Shown: positions 1 through 7,589 of the stretch, one piece after another
How the letters are laid out: each line of letters begins with the position of its first letter
How positions within the stretch are numbered: position 1 is the first letter of the stretch
Assembly (NCBI GenBank): GCA_900128585.1
Contig: LT642546.1
Span: 3,028 to 14,769, forward strand
Direction of reading: 5' to 3'
DNA: 11,742 bases
Source: Stramenopiles sp. TOSAG23-3
Taxonomy: Eukaryota > Sar
Made by a program: the position numbers and the translations under genes
The notes under the pieces: model-generated
What the model was told of the DNA's origin: nothing
The model's input: the letters and a program-made list of their open reading frames with translations, nothing else
Database searches by the model: none

Positions 1-80
1 AAGAAGAAGAAGAAGAAGAAGAAGAAGAAGAAGAAGAAGAAGAAGAAAGAAGAAGAAGAAGAAGAAGAAGAAGAAAAAAA
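1..80. repeat. (AAG)n microsatellite, runs off the window start
   Basis: A nearly perfect AAG trinucleotide run with one extra A near position 48 that shifts its phase, ending in a short A run. All purines lie on the + strand. Such purine-only mirror tracts can form triplex DNA and are variable in length. The true length is unknown because the window starts inside it. Confidence 0.97.
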
Positions 81-336
81 GTAAATAATAAAATACCTCG
101 TACACCATACCGGCGAGGCTTGAGGCTTGCCTCTCATCGTCGGTTGGTGCTGCTGCTACGCACCACGGTATTATTATATTTATTATTAATATTCGTCTAT
201 AATATAATAAAAATATATATACCTAGGTGGTTGTTGGAAGCTCTAGGAGGGAGAGCTGGTACCAAGATACTTGTACAAAGTAGAACGATTCAGTGTCAGT
301 ATTATAAAAATGTAGAAATGTATAAGAAAAAAATTC
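81..336. other. AT-rich spacer downstream of the sulfatase gene
   Basis: No convincing gene. A GC-richer island lies at about 100-170. A small hairpin has AGCTCT arms at 239-244 and 252-257 with a 7-base loop. On the minus strand this is the 3' flank of the sulfatase gene. An AATAAA-type signal on that strand lies at 179-184, about 150 bases past the stop, but its use is uncertain. The + strand open frame that starts at 120 runs into the antisense of the sulfatase and has no recognisable domain. Confidence 0.5.
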
Positions 337-2136
337 TTATTTTTGTCTTGTGGAACGGTCTGTGTCACACACTTGGGGCTTTGAATTGCCTCTCCAAGGC
401 AACCAGACAGGGACACCTCCTGGTCCCCCGTTGGTGGAGGGTTTTCCAATTGGTCCGCCTGGGTTATCGGGCTGGCAGCGGGCTCCTGCACAGTGCGTGT
501 TGTTGTACGTTTGAAGGCGCACCATCAACCTTTCGACAATTTCAGGATGGGCAGCAGCAAGGTCGTGCCGCTCCTCCATGTCATTGACCACATCAAAGAG
601 CATGGTCTGCCCAGCCAGAAAGCCTGCGTTGGATGGGGTTTTGCAAGGGAGCTTGCCTTTCGAACAGTTTCCACCCCACTTCGCGGCAACAGGCGGTAGC
701 TGCGGCGGCTCGTAATGCCCATCGGCTCTTGGAGGCGGTATCCAGCCGTATGGACACCATGGCGCGGTCTCGTTCGGTAAAATTGGGAGCGGCGTGCGTG
801 GTGTTGTCCCGTGAAAAGGTCCTCTCAGGGTGCAATTGCCCGCAAACACACCCTGGTGACCATGCAAGAGCTTCCAGCGCCCGACCCTGATGGCTCCACT
901 CCCAGGCATCCGCGTTACCGAGGCGAACAGGTTGGACGCCGTCGACTCCAAGTCCAGAAGGACCTCTTCCCTCTGTGACCGCTCCCCCTCCGAAAACATA
1001 GCCCACTGGTTGATCCCGTCCAAGGGCGCAACAGGCCGAGCGCAGGTGGGGCAAGGGCGGCCAGTCGTATTGTCCGCGAGCGAAAGGCCCGCAATCCCTT
1101 CGACAATGGTCGGCAGCCAGTCCGTCACATGCATCAGTTCGTGCGACACGGTCCCCCGCAAGCTCGGGTGAATCCCGGCCCCTGAGGCGAAAGCTATGCT
1201 TCGGACCCCGCCCTCGAACGTGGTTGCTTTCGCCCCCCTCAGCGGGTAATTGTTTCCCCCATTGTACGCAATTCCCCCGTTGTCGCCAGTAAGGATGAAC
1301 AGGGTGCTGTTCAGGATGCCGAGCGCCTTGTATGTTTGAGTGATGTTGGCCACCGACTCGTCCACGGCACGCACCATTCCACAATACACTCTCCGTACGG
1401 GTCGGTCGGCCGGAATAAGCTTCTCGCAAGGGCCTTTCACGTACGACAAGGGCACTTCAAGCGGGCCATGGACAGCTTCGTGCGCAACGTACGCGAAAGT
1501 CCTTGCGTCCGGATTTTCCTTCACCGCCTTTGTAATCCACTTCTGGACCCCTCTGGTCACCCTGTGCGTGGTGTAGTCTCCTGCGGCCGCAACGTCCGTC
1601 TTAAAATCGCTGTGGTAATCAAATCCAGTGCCGACCATGTGATCGTAGTAGTGCGAGGCGGCGGAATAAAAACCGTTGTAGTGGTCGAACCCACGGCAGG
1701 TAGGGGTCGAGCCCCACACTGTCATACCAGCGTCCCACTTGCCATACGCAGACGTTTTCCACCCTCCATCCTCAGACAGGCGGTCCGCTATTGTCCTGAG
1801 GTTCAGCGGCAAATCGCGGTTCTGGCCATCGATGATCACACCATTGTCCATTCCGTTCGTGTAAGCGTACCTCCCGGAGAGAAGTGCTGTTCGACTGGGC
1901 GAGCAGAGTTTGTTCACGTAATGCGACTCCAGCCTTACCCCGCCCATCGCTAGCTCGTCAATGTGCGGGGTCGGTGGAGGGGCCGTCCCTTTGTACATTT
2001 CGCGCTTGTACGAAGCGTCTCCGAACCCATAGTCATCAATCAGCAAGAACACCACATGCTTCGGCGGGGCAGTGTTTGGTGTTGCAAAGACCACCGCCAA
2101 CTGCAGCAGCAGCACGAAAAGAACAGGTGTCCGCAT
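337..2136 (-). CDS. Secreted arylsulfatase-type sulfatase (599 aa)
   Basis: Hydrolyses sulfate esters, probably on sulfated polysaccharide or glycan, in the secretory pathway or outside the cell. Residues 1-18 form a signal peptide. The family core follows: metal-binding D34-D35, the CxPSR signature at 78-82 (C78 converted to formylglycine, R82), K133, H223 in AVHGPLEVP, D285-N286 in TGDNGG, and K303 before TTFEGGVR. The late segments LFDVVNDMEERHDL and the PVWLPW end resemble arylsulfatase B/I/J relatives. Seven N-glycosylation sequons (264, 276, 356, 434, 455, 490, 545) support secretion. Length fits the family. Activity would need a formylglycine-generating enzyme, not in this window. The odd point is D135 in GKWDAG, where most relatives have His (GKWHLG). 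No introns are needed. It is divergently oriented from the gene at 3303. The family is clear; the substrate is not. Confidence 0.95.
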   Translation of the reverse strand: MRTPVLFVLLLQLAVVFATPNTAPPKHVVFLLIDDYGFGDASYKREMYKGTAPPPTPHIDELAMGGVRLESHYVNKLCSPSRTALLSGRYAYTNGMDNGVIIDGQNRDLPLNLRTIADRLSEDGGWKTSAYGKWDAGMTVWGSTPTCRGFDHYNGFYSAASHYYDHMVGTGFDYHSDFKTDVAAAGDYTTHRVTRGVQKWITKAVKENPDARTFAYVAHEAVHGPLEVPLSYVKGPCEKLIPADRPVRRVYCGMVRAVDESVANITQTYKALGILNSTLFILTGDNGGIAYNGGNNYPLRGAKATTFEGGVRSIAFASGAGIHPSLRGTVSHELMHVTDWLPTIVEGIAGLSLADNTTGRPCPTCARPVAPLDGINQWAMFSEGERSQREEVLLDLESTASNLFASVTRMPGSGAIRVGRWKLLHGHQGVFAGNCTLRGPFHGTTPRTPLPILPNETAPWCPYGWIPPPRADGHYEPPQLPPVAAKWGGNCSKGKLPCKTPSNAGFLAGQTMLFDVVNDMEERHDLAAAHPEIVERLMVRLQTYNNTHCAGARCQPDNPGGPIGKPSTNGGPGGVPVWLPWRGNSKPQVCDTDRSTRQK

Positions 2137-2369
2137 TTTTTGTTGGTAATCAGTTCAAACTGTCCTCTTCATTCTTCTTATTCTTTCCCTTTCTATTTGT
2201 TTGTTTGCTTTTTCTTGTTGTGCTGAATAAAATACAGTATGTTCATTCATCAATCTCTGATGATACTCCTCGCAATCAAGTCAGCGAAGAAGAAGGTGTG
2301 TGATGATGGGATGGATGGATATGAATAATAAAAAAAGGAGAGAGGAAGAAAGAGAGACGAAGAGAGAAG

Positions 2370-2584
2370 CCATCTATAATTAAGGATATATCTTTATAGA
2401 GATAACGATAGGAGAACATTCGGAATAGATAAAGCCATTGTAGATATAAGAATTTAGATGATTTATTAGAAATGATATTTAAGAATATAGAAATAGAATT
2501 TAAAAAAGTGATAAAATATACCTCTTTATATATATACACAGCAGTGATAATTATTATAATATATATATCCTTAATTGTATATGG
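2370..2584. mobile_element. Foldback / MITE-like sequence with 22-bp inverted ends
   Basis: The 22 bases at 2370-2391 match the reverse complement of 2563-2584 at 20 of 22 positions, including a perfect 14-bp core with the TTAAGG/CCTTAA block. The 171-bp interior is AT-rich and non-coding. This is the size and form of a miniature inverted-repeat element. No convincing target-site duplication flanks the arms and no second copy is in the window, so the transposon reading is inference. The arms are AT-rich, which raises the odds of a chance match. Confidence 0.35.
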
Positions 2585-2651
2585 ATTTTTTGCCTAGTAG
2601 ATAGTCTATGATATGATACATCTCTGATGATCTCTTGATCTCTTTTCTTTC

Positions 2652-2685
2652 TTCTTGTTTTTTTTTGAGCAAAAAAAAAGAAGAA
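2652..2685. repeat. Inverted repeat at the edge of the minisatellite
   Basis: A T9 run (2658-2666) and an A9 run (2671-2679) flank a GAGC loop. Pairing continues past one G/G mismatch for five more bases (2652-2656 with 2681-2685). It sits exactly where the GAAGAAA minisatellite begins and may be a replication-slippage or cruciform site. Confidence 0.6.
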
Positions 2686-2749
2686 AGAAGAAAGAAGAAA
2701 GAAGAAAGAAGAAAGAAGAAAGAAGAAAGAAGAAAGAAGAAAGAAGAAA
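2680..2749. repeat. Perfect 7-bp minisatellite, 10 x GAAGAAA
   Basis: Ten uninterrupted copies of GAAGAAA, with all purines on the + strand. The lack of any substitution suggests recent expansion. It lies in the divergent spacer, more than 500 bases from either start codon. Confidence 0.95.
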
Positions 2750-3046
2750 GATAATTTTCCTTAGTCTATAATAGAGAGACTAATTATTTTGAATAAGAAT
2801 TGGAATTAAATTTAAATAGGTATTATAACTATAATAATATAACAATTACAATATTTTGTAATTATTGTATTGTTTTATTTATACCAAGAATCGAGAAAAT
2901 GATGATGTGATCATGATGTAGAATAATAGATCGACACGATGATTTCTTTTTTTTTTTTCATTCAAAAATATTGTTTTAATACATTACACAGCATCAAATA
3001 AGAGAAGTAAAAAGAAGAAGAAGAAGAATTATTCTTCTTGATTTTT

Positions 3047-3067
3047 GATTGTTGATTGTTGATTGTT
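3047..3067. repeat. 3 x GATTGTT tandem repeat
   Basis: Three perfect copies of a 7-base unit plus a partial fourth (GATTA). It lies about 240 bases upstream of the ATG at 3303. Confidence 0.85.
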
Positions 3068-3166
3068 GATTATTCCCCTCCCCCGCCTCCCTTTCTTCTC
3101 TTGAAAATTACAAAAGATAATAGCTTCTAAATGAAGTTTAAATTTGAAAGTCATGGTTAAATCTTG

Positions 3167-3223
3167 TTTGACATTGTTTGCTTTGTTTGACATTGTTTGC
3201 TTTGTTTGACATTGTTTGTTTTG
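3167..3223. repeat. Three 19-bp direct repeats upstream of the SAP-like repeat gene
   Basis: Units at 3167-3185, 3186-3204 and 3205-3223 share the sequence TTTGACATTGTTTGCTTTG. The third differs at one base (T for C). The array ends 79 bases before the ATG, so it is in the core promoter or 5' UTR and could be a repeated binding site or simple slippage. Confidence 0.95.
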
Positions 3224-3271
3224 TTTCACCTCTTTCGGTTTGCCTGACATTCAGTTTCTTTTCTGAATACT

Positions 3272-3302
3272 ACAACAACCACCACCACCACCACCACCAC
3301 CC
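3272..3302 (+). repeat. ACC/CAC repeat abutting the start codon
   Basis: Two CAA units lead into a run of about eight CCA units ending directly at the ATG at 3303. It has no G and little T, so it would be an unstructured leader favourable to ribosome scanning. An in-frame TGA at 3264-3266 shows that it is not coding from an upstream start. Confidence 0.8.
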
Positions 3303-4403
3303 ATGGCCACGCTTACCGCACAGGAGATCTGTGAAAAGTATGGAGTTAGTGAACTAATAAAACCGAAGGAGAAGAAAACGATAAGCCTGCTGAACGTGTC
3401 GAAATGCTCCGTGCTTGAAATCAAGGAAGAGCTAGAACGCAGGGGGGTGTGCGATGAAGACGACGAGACGACGTGGAAAGCGTTCAAGGACATCGAGACC
3501 AAGATCTGGCTCGAAAGTTACCAGAAAGCAAAGGAGGAGGCGGGCGGCGAGGCGGCGAGCAAGGATGGGGAGCTTCAGACAGCGGCAGAGGTGGGGAAAT
3601 TCCTGAGCAATTCTGGCGCGCTTACGTTCCAAGACATCGAGGCGTGGTCCATGTATGACCTTCGCCAACAGATGCAGGATAGAGGGATGCTGGAGGCGGG
3701 AGAGGAGGGCGAAAAGTCGTACAAACTGTTTGAAGAGATGCTGGCGAAGCTGGTCCGTGAACTCCTCGGGCAGGGCGTTGCCCCGAAAAAGGTAGACAAG
3801 AAGCCCATGCCGGAGCCGACCGCGGAAGAGCTGGGCGACGATTGGGTGTCTGTCAACGTGAAGAAGGAAGATGAGAAAGGGAAGGCGGGCGAAGGCGGCG
3901 TGGGAGGGGCGAAGACGGACGGGGTGCCCCACCACCACCTCCTGGCCGGCCAGCGCGTGGGGCACGACTTGCAACGCACCAAGGAGCTCGCGGAGGAGGA
4001 CTTGTCCAACCCAGAGTTCATTCCGAACATCGAAGACATTACCATTGACAGCGCCCCGAAGCTGACTATTTACCAAATTCGACAAGTCCTGGAGCGCAAC
4101 AACCTGTTCGAAGAGTTCAAATCCGGAAAGAAGAAAATTAGTTACAACGCGGTCTTGAACGCCCTCGTCGCGTACCTGGTCGAAAAGAAGGAAAAGTTTG
4201 ACGTGGTTTACTCCACGACCCTGGAGAAAACGGACGATCTGAAGGCACGCTTGGCGGCAGAAAAGGCGAAACGAAAGGCGGACGCTTTGGAACGAAGCCG
4301 ACTTCGACAGCTTGCACGGAAGAAGGCGGAGGAAGAGAACAGCAAGGCGCCCGCTCCGGGCGAGGAAGGTGGGCCCGAAGGCGCCGCCGCGGCTGCAGAG
4401 TAG
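3303..4403 (+). CDS. Hypothetical charged protein with three SAP-like repeats (366 aa)
   Basis: I do not recognise a named family. There is no signal peptide or membrane segment, so it is probably cytosolic or nuclear. Three segments share one pattern: about 34-77, 114-158 and 252-297. Each has a helix of the form [ST]-x-x-x-[IL]-[KR]-x-x-[LM]-x-x-[RN]-[GN] (SVLEIKEELERRG, SMYDLRQQMQDRG, TIYQIRQVLERNN), then a loop of growing length and a second helix starting with an aromatic. This resembles SAP-type helix-loop-helix motifs, which often bind nucleic acid. Residues 160-230 are acidic and Gly-rich, with a candidate LC3/Atg8-binding motif at 178-184 (GDDWVSV). Residues 308-345 are a likely coiled coil, and the end is Ala-rich. 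The start is set by an in-frame stop at 3264 and a strong ATGG context. It is convergent with the gene ending at 4610. Confidence 0.9.
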   Translation: MATLTAQEICEKYGVSELIKPKEKKTISLLNVSKCSVLEIKEELERRGVCDEDDETTWKAFKDIETKIWLESYQKAKEEAGGEAASKDGELQTAAEVGKFLSNSGALTFQDIEAWSMYDLRQQMQDRGMLEAGEEGEKSYKLFEEMLAKLVRELLGQGVAPKKVDKKPMPEPTAEELGDDWVSVNVKKEDEKGKAGEGGVGGAKTDGVPHHHLLAGQRVGHDLQRTKELAEEDLSNPEFIPNIEDITIDSAPKLTIYQIRQVLERNNLFEEFKSGKKKISYNAVLNALVAYLVEKKEKFDVVYSTTLEKTDDLKARLAAEKAKRKADALERSRLRQLARKKAEEENSKAPAPGEEGGPEGAAAAAE

Positions 4404-4609
4404 GGAGGGAGGGAGGCCAATCGAAGTCAAGTTAACCATTATTTTGTTTTTTAATAAAAGTTAAAAACAAGAAAATTGGCTGTTATTTAAGTAATTAAAT
4501 TTAGCTTCCTCGTACCCTAATCCTAACTTGATTCTGAAATTTAAAAGTTAATCTTAAATATATTGTGTACATCATATTTAAGAATTTTTCCATTTTATTC
4601 ATTTTAAAA
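4404..4609. other. Convergent spacer
   Basis: Holds the 3' ends of two genes that converge. Besides AATAAA at 4453 (+), a minus-strand AATAAA lies at 4594-4599, only 10 bases past the stop of the secreted Cys-rich gene. The remainder is AT-rich with no ORF. Confidence 0.5.
4453..4458 (+). terminator. Candidate AATAAA polyadenylation signal
   Basis: AATAAA lies 50 bases after the TAG of the SAP-like repeat gene, inside the 206-bp convergent spacer. Position and sequence fit a poly(A) signal, but AT-rich DNA gives such hexamers by chance. Confidence 0.5.
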
Positions 4610-6974
4610 TTAAGACCCCGATTCGTTCACCCCACTTTTAGCCAATAAACGCCTCCGGGTTGATGACCGTCCTCGTCGTCTTTTTGCCTTAATAGTTCCG
4701 TAAATACCAAGAGACTGGCTTGCAGACAAAATACGATGATCGCGCATGGCAATAAATTTTCTCCTGCGGTCACCCACGTCATCCTCATTGTCTTTTTCAC
4801 CATCGCATATTATTGAAAACTTCAACCCTTTGACTGTAACGGCGCACCTTTCAACAAAGTTTCGATTCCCGTCGTATACTCGTACGAAATTAGTCGTGAC
4901 CTCAGTATCGCACTCCCCCTTCGCAAGAGAATAATGGCACCGCATAAACCCTGCACCTTTTTCTCTGCAGTCGTAGACTACGTTCAGCGTGAAGGTTTTT
5001 GCATCCCAGGTAATGTCTTCGGGAGCTAAGAACTTCTCGCCCGTGTAGGGATCCGAATCTATTTCGAATTGCAATGTCTCGACATCGCTCGTGTCGGCGT
5101 CAATGCGGCGTACGTCAATAGCAAAATCAACCCCGTTGGCTTTCATCAAGTCCATGTGCTTTGGAATGTCACACATGTTGCTCTCCTTGTCGAATTCTGC
5201 GCCTTTTAAAAAGTCGAACAACTCATACTGCCAAGTGTCCAGACGATTGAGTCGGCTGCAATAGTCTGCACTATGTTCGCGGTTAACCGTTAATGATTCG
5301 CTCATTTCGCTGTTTCGATGTCGATCAACCGTGTGCAAAGCCTTGTGGAAATGTACTATCGTGCTTATTGGGCAAGTTTTGGCGACGCCTACATCCCTGT
5401 ACGTGCATTCATAGCCCGGTCTCCACTTATTACCCGGTATCCACTTATTAAAACCGAGGAATTGGGGGGGGATAGAACACTGCAAAGCCTTCTCGGAACA
5501 CATCTGGTACCTGCTGTAGTCCTTTTCCATGTCCAACATGAAATTATGAAGTTTCATCTGCGTCATGCCCGCAGCATTTCCCGACTTTCGGCGCCGTTGC
5601 ACAATGTCTTTCAAGGCGCACAACAGGCACTTGACCATTGCACCTTCGGAAGCGTCTGGGTCGTCGCCTTGACACTTTGGTGAAGGGTTTGGTGGCTTAT
5701 AACTCTTAAACCCTAATGGTTGTCGCATTCGTCTCTTCTCCACCGAATCTCCAAGAGTTCCCCCTCCATATTTTATTTTATAAAATATGGGGTCGACACC
5801 GTCGCTTTTCCAGTTCCTCGACAAGTGATGATAGTATGGGCATTGGCGCTCCAACTCGTGTTCGAGATTCAGGGCTTTTGCCAGTTGTGTGACAGTCGAT
5901 TTGGCCTCCACAAGATTCAACTTAAGGCATTCCGATGTTGCTGCAGTCGCCTCTGTGAAACCCAAATCCTTCATAAGAAAATTTACCTTTTTGTCAAACG
6001 CTTCGGCAACTGTGACAATCTTCTTAGATTGGGATTCCCTTAACAGAATTCGTCTATCCTTTGAGTAATCCCTCATCTCGTAGCTTATCACATGGTCCAC
6101 TTCGACGCCCATAATGTCAAACGTGTACAGCCTTCTCTTTGGTTCACATTTGAACTCTGCCACGCAGCACTCTGTTCTTTTTTTTGTCACTATCTCGGTT
6201 TCAGTTTCTTTGTCGCACAGTCTCTGATGCTTCTTGCACTTAGCGCCTTTCTCTTTGCACTTTTTGGTAAGTTCTAGCTGGTGTTGCACGACGGACTTCA
6301 TCGCGGTGTTTTTTTGGGCGAGTTCCATTGCCTCCTCTTCAAATTTCTGCCCTTGTAGTTCTTCAGCTTCTTGTATATCATCCCCCTTTTTCACAAAGTC
6401 CTGCAAATCGGTCCTGTGTTGGATCTCGCGTTCTTGAAAAGCTTGGAAGTCTGGACTCCTACGGTCCACATTGATATCAATCGGATTTTTGACGGGTCCC
6501 GTTGCGCCCGGGGTCGTTGCATCAGCTGGGGCAGTTTCTGTGGCCGTTGCATCAGTTGCGGCGGTTTCTGCGGGTCCCGTTGCGCCCGGGGTCGTTGCAT
6601 CAGCTGGGGCAGTTTCTGAGNGCGGGTCCCGTTGCGCCCGGGGTCGTTGCATCAGCTGGGGCAGTTTCTGAGGCCGTTGCATCAGTTGCGGCAGTTTCTG
6701 GGGCCGTTGCATCTGTCGGTGCTGGGGCCGTCTCCGCGGACCCTGTCACCGCCTGAACGTCTGGGCGCAGCCCGTTGCCACGTTTTGCCGCCAGCGATGT
6801 CTTTATTTTTCCAATATTTTTATTGGACATGAGCGATTTTAACATGGGGTTCTTTCCAGACTGACTGTTCAAATGTGCACGTCCCTTCATCTGTGCTTTG
6901 AGGCTTGTATTGGCCGTCGCCGTCGCCACAAGGGCCAACACCATGACAGTGGATACCAATAACACACGATTCAT
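4610..6974 (-). CDS. Secreted cysteine-rich protein with A/T/P repeat stalk; one N breaks the frame
   Basis: Family not recognised. The start at 6974 is chosen because it gives a clean signal peptide (residues 1-21, ending ATA before N22); an upstream in-frame Met at 7034 would bury it. A basic stretch runs to about 75. A low-complexity, Thr-rich region follows in units of about 26 residues (ETAPADATTPGATGP joined to AETAATDATA), a likely O-glycosylated stalk. The reading frame shifts at the N at 6621. Removing the N, or replacing it with a multiple of three bases, joins the two frames into roughly 787-796 aa. After the stalk come an acidic and basic coiled-coil-like segment (KKGDDIQEAEELQ to KKHQRLCDKE) and some 500 residues with about 22 cysteines, suggesting disulfides. 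There is no membrane segment or GPI-type tail; the last 30 residues are basic. The protein is probably exported. Its codon GC looks lower than that of the sulfatase. Confidence 0.85.
6488..6712 (-). repeat. 78-bp coding tandem repeat, partly collapsed
   Basis: The same block, reading GGGTCCCGTTGCGCCCGGGG on the + strand and continuing through TTGCATCAGCTGGGGC, recurs starting near 6495, 6572 and 6624. A full unit is 78 bases (26 codons). The middle unit lacks 27 bases between the sequence before and after N 6621. This is the DNA basis of the protein's Ala/Thr/Pro stalk. Confidence 0.85.
6621..6621. other. Single N marking a collapsed repeat
   Basis: Comparison with the neighbouring units shows that the N stands where a 27-base segment (encoding a further ETAATDATA-like stretch) is expected. 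Twenty-seven is a multiple of three, so its return would restore one reading frame. The apparent frameshift is therefore most simply an assembly artefact. The true copy number cannot be known from this sequence. Confidence 0.8.
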
Positions 6975-7589
6975 TTCCTTTATTCGCTTTTGTTTGCACG
7001 ATACAAATATTCCACACGAACGAACGAGCAACAATCAGAAAAGAAACGAACAGAAACAAAAATCAATTGGAACATACCTCAAAACCAGAACACGCTTTCT
7101 CTGTCATCACAGATTCGTACACAAACCTTTCTTTTATTTCTCGCTCGCATTTTTTTCGTTTATTCCGTTGTATTCAATGTAAAACAAAAACAAATAAAAC
7201 AAAACGATCTAAAGTGCAATAATTAAGGGTATCTTATTATAAAGGATTATATTTAATATATTTTTAATACTTATTCATTATTACTTTTTGTAATCATTTC
7301 CTTTAATTTCCAAAATGTAATCGGTCTTCTTTCATAATTTATCAGTGAATTAATTTCTTTACTATTTTTATGTTAATAAATCAATACTATTTCTATGTAT
7401 ACTAAATCCCCCCTTTTTTTAGATTCCTCGCATCGATGTCCTGATGTCCTCGATAATCCTCATCTTTTCATATATAATAGGTATATATGTTATTATTAGT
7501 ATACATAAATATTTACTTGTAATCTAATGAATTGGATTATTTTGCCGCAGCTGAATGATATTCATACGCAGAGCAAAATGACAAATCTT
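6975..7589. other. AT-rich spacer between two minus-strand genes
   Basis: Contains the promoter of the secreted Cys-rich gene (near 6975-7200) and the 3' flank of the LRR-LNR gene (near 7400-7589). The 8-base unit GATGTCCT is repeated at 7435-7450. No ORF or RNA gene is supported, and no clear minus-strand AATAAA lies close to the stop at 7590. Confidence 0.5.

Larger units (their letters stand above)
2137..3302. other. Divergent AT-rich intergenic region
   Basis: This 1.17-kb interval separates the starts of the sulfatase (-) and the SAP-like repeat gene (+), so it must hold both promoters. It contains a foldback element (2370-2584), a 7-bp minisatellite (2680-2749) and short tandem repeats (3047-3067, 3167-3223, 3272-3302). 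The 11-mer TCTCTGATGAT occurs twice (2254-2264, 2621-2631). I see no ORF with recognisable content and no tRNA. Confidence 0.6.

Noticed and set aside
96-170. Possible tRNA or small RNA in the GC-richer island
   Set aside because: Short hairpins can be drawn (GGTGC with GCACC), but I could not fit a cloverleaf with a T-loop consensus on either strand.
270-281. 12-base match to the core of an engineered attB2 recombination site
   Set aside because: The match is limited to the palindromic TTGTACAA and two flanking bases per side. The rest of the site is absent, so a cloning-vector origin is not supported.
120-587. 155-codon plus-strand frame with a hydrophobic start
   Set aside because: The beginning is chance hydrophobic coding from AT-rich DNA and the rest overlaps the sulfatase 3' end in antisense; no family is recognisable.
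1336-1953. 205-codon plus-strand frame inside the sulfatase
   Set aside because: It is a complement frame of a gene with an intact sulfatase signature and has no domain or start context of its own.
3167-3223. CRISPR-like array
   Set aside because: The 19-bp units abut with no spacers and the genome is eukaryotic.
3432-4439. 335-codon minus-strand frame opposite the SAP-like repeat gene
   Set aside because: It is antisense to a gene with clear internal repeats and a good start context. Its Leu/Arg-rich translation is typical of the complement of a GC-rich, Lys/Glu-rich gene.
4513-4526. Telomere-like CCCTAA-TCCTAA
   Set aside because: There are only two degenerate units in an AT-rich spacer, far too short for an interstitial telomere.
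6600-7034. True frameshift or separate short gene at the 5' end of the secreted Cys-rich gene
   Set aside because: The break coincides exactly with an N inside a tandem repeat, and both sides continue the same protein repeat. A collapsed repeat explains it better.
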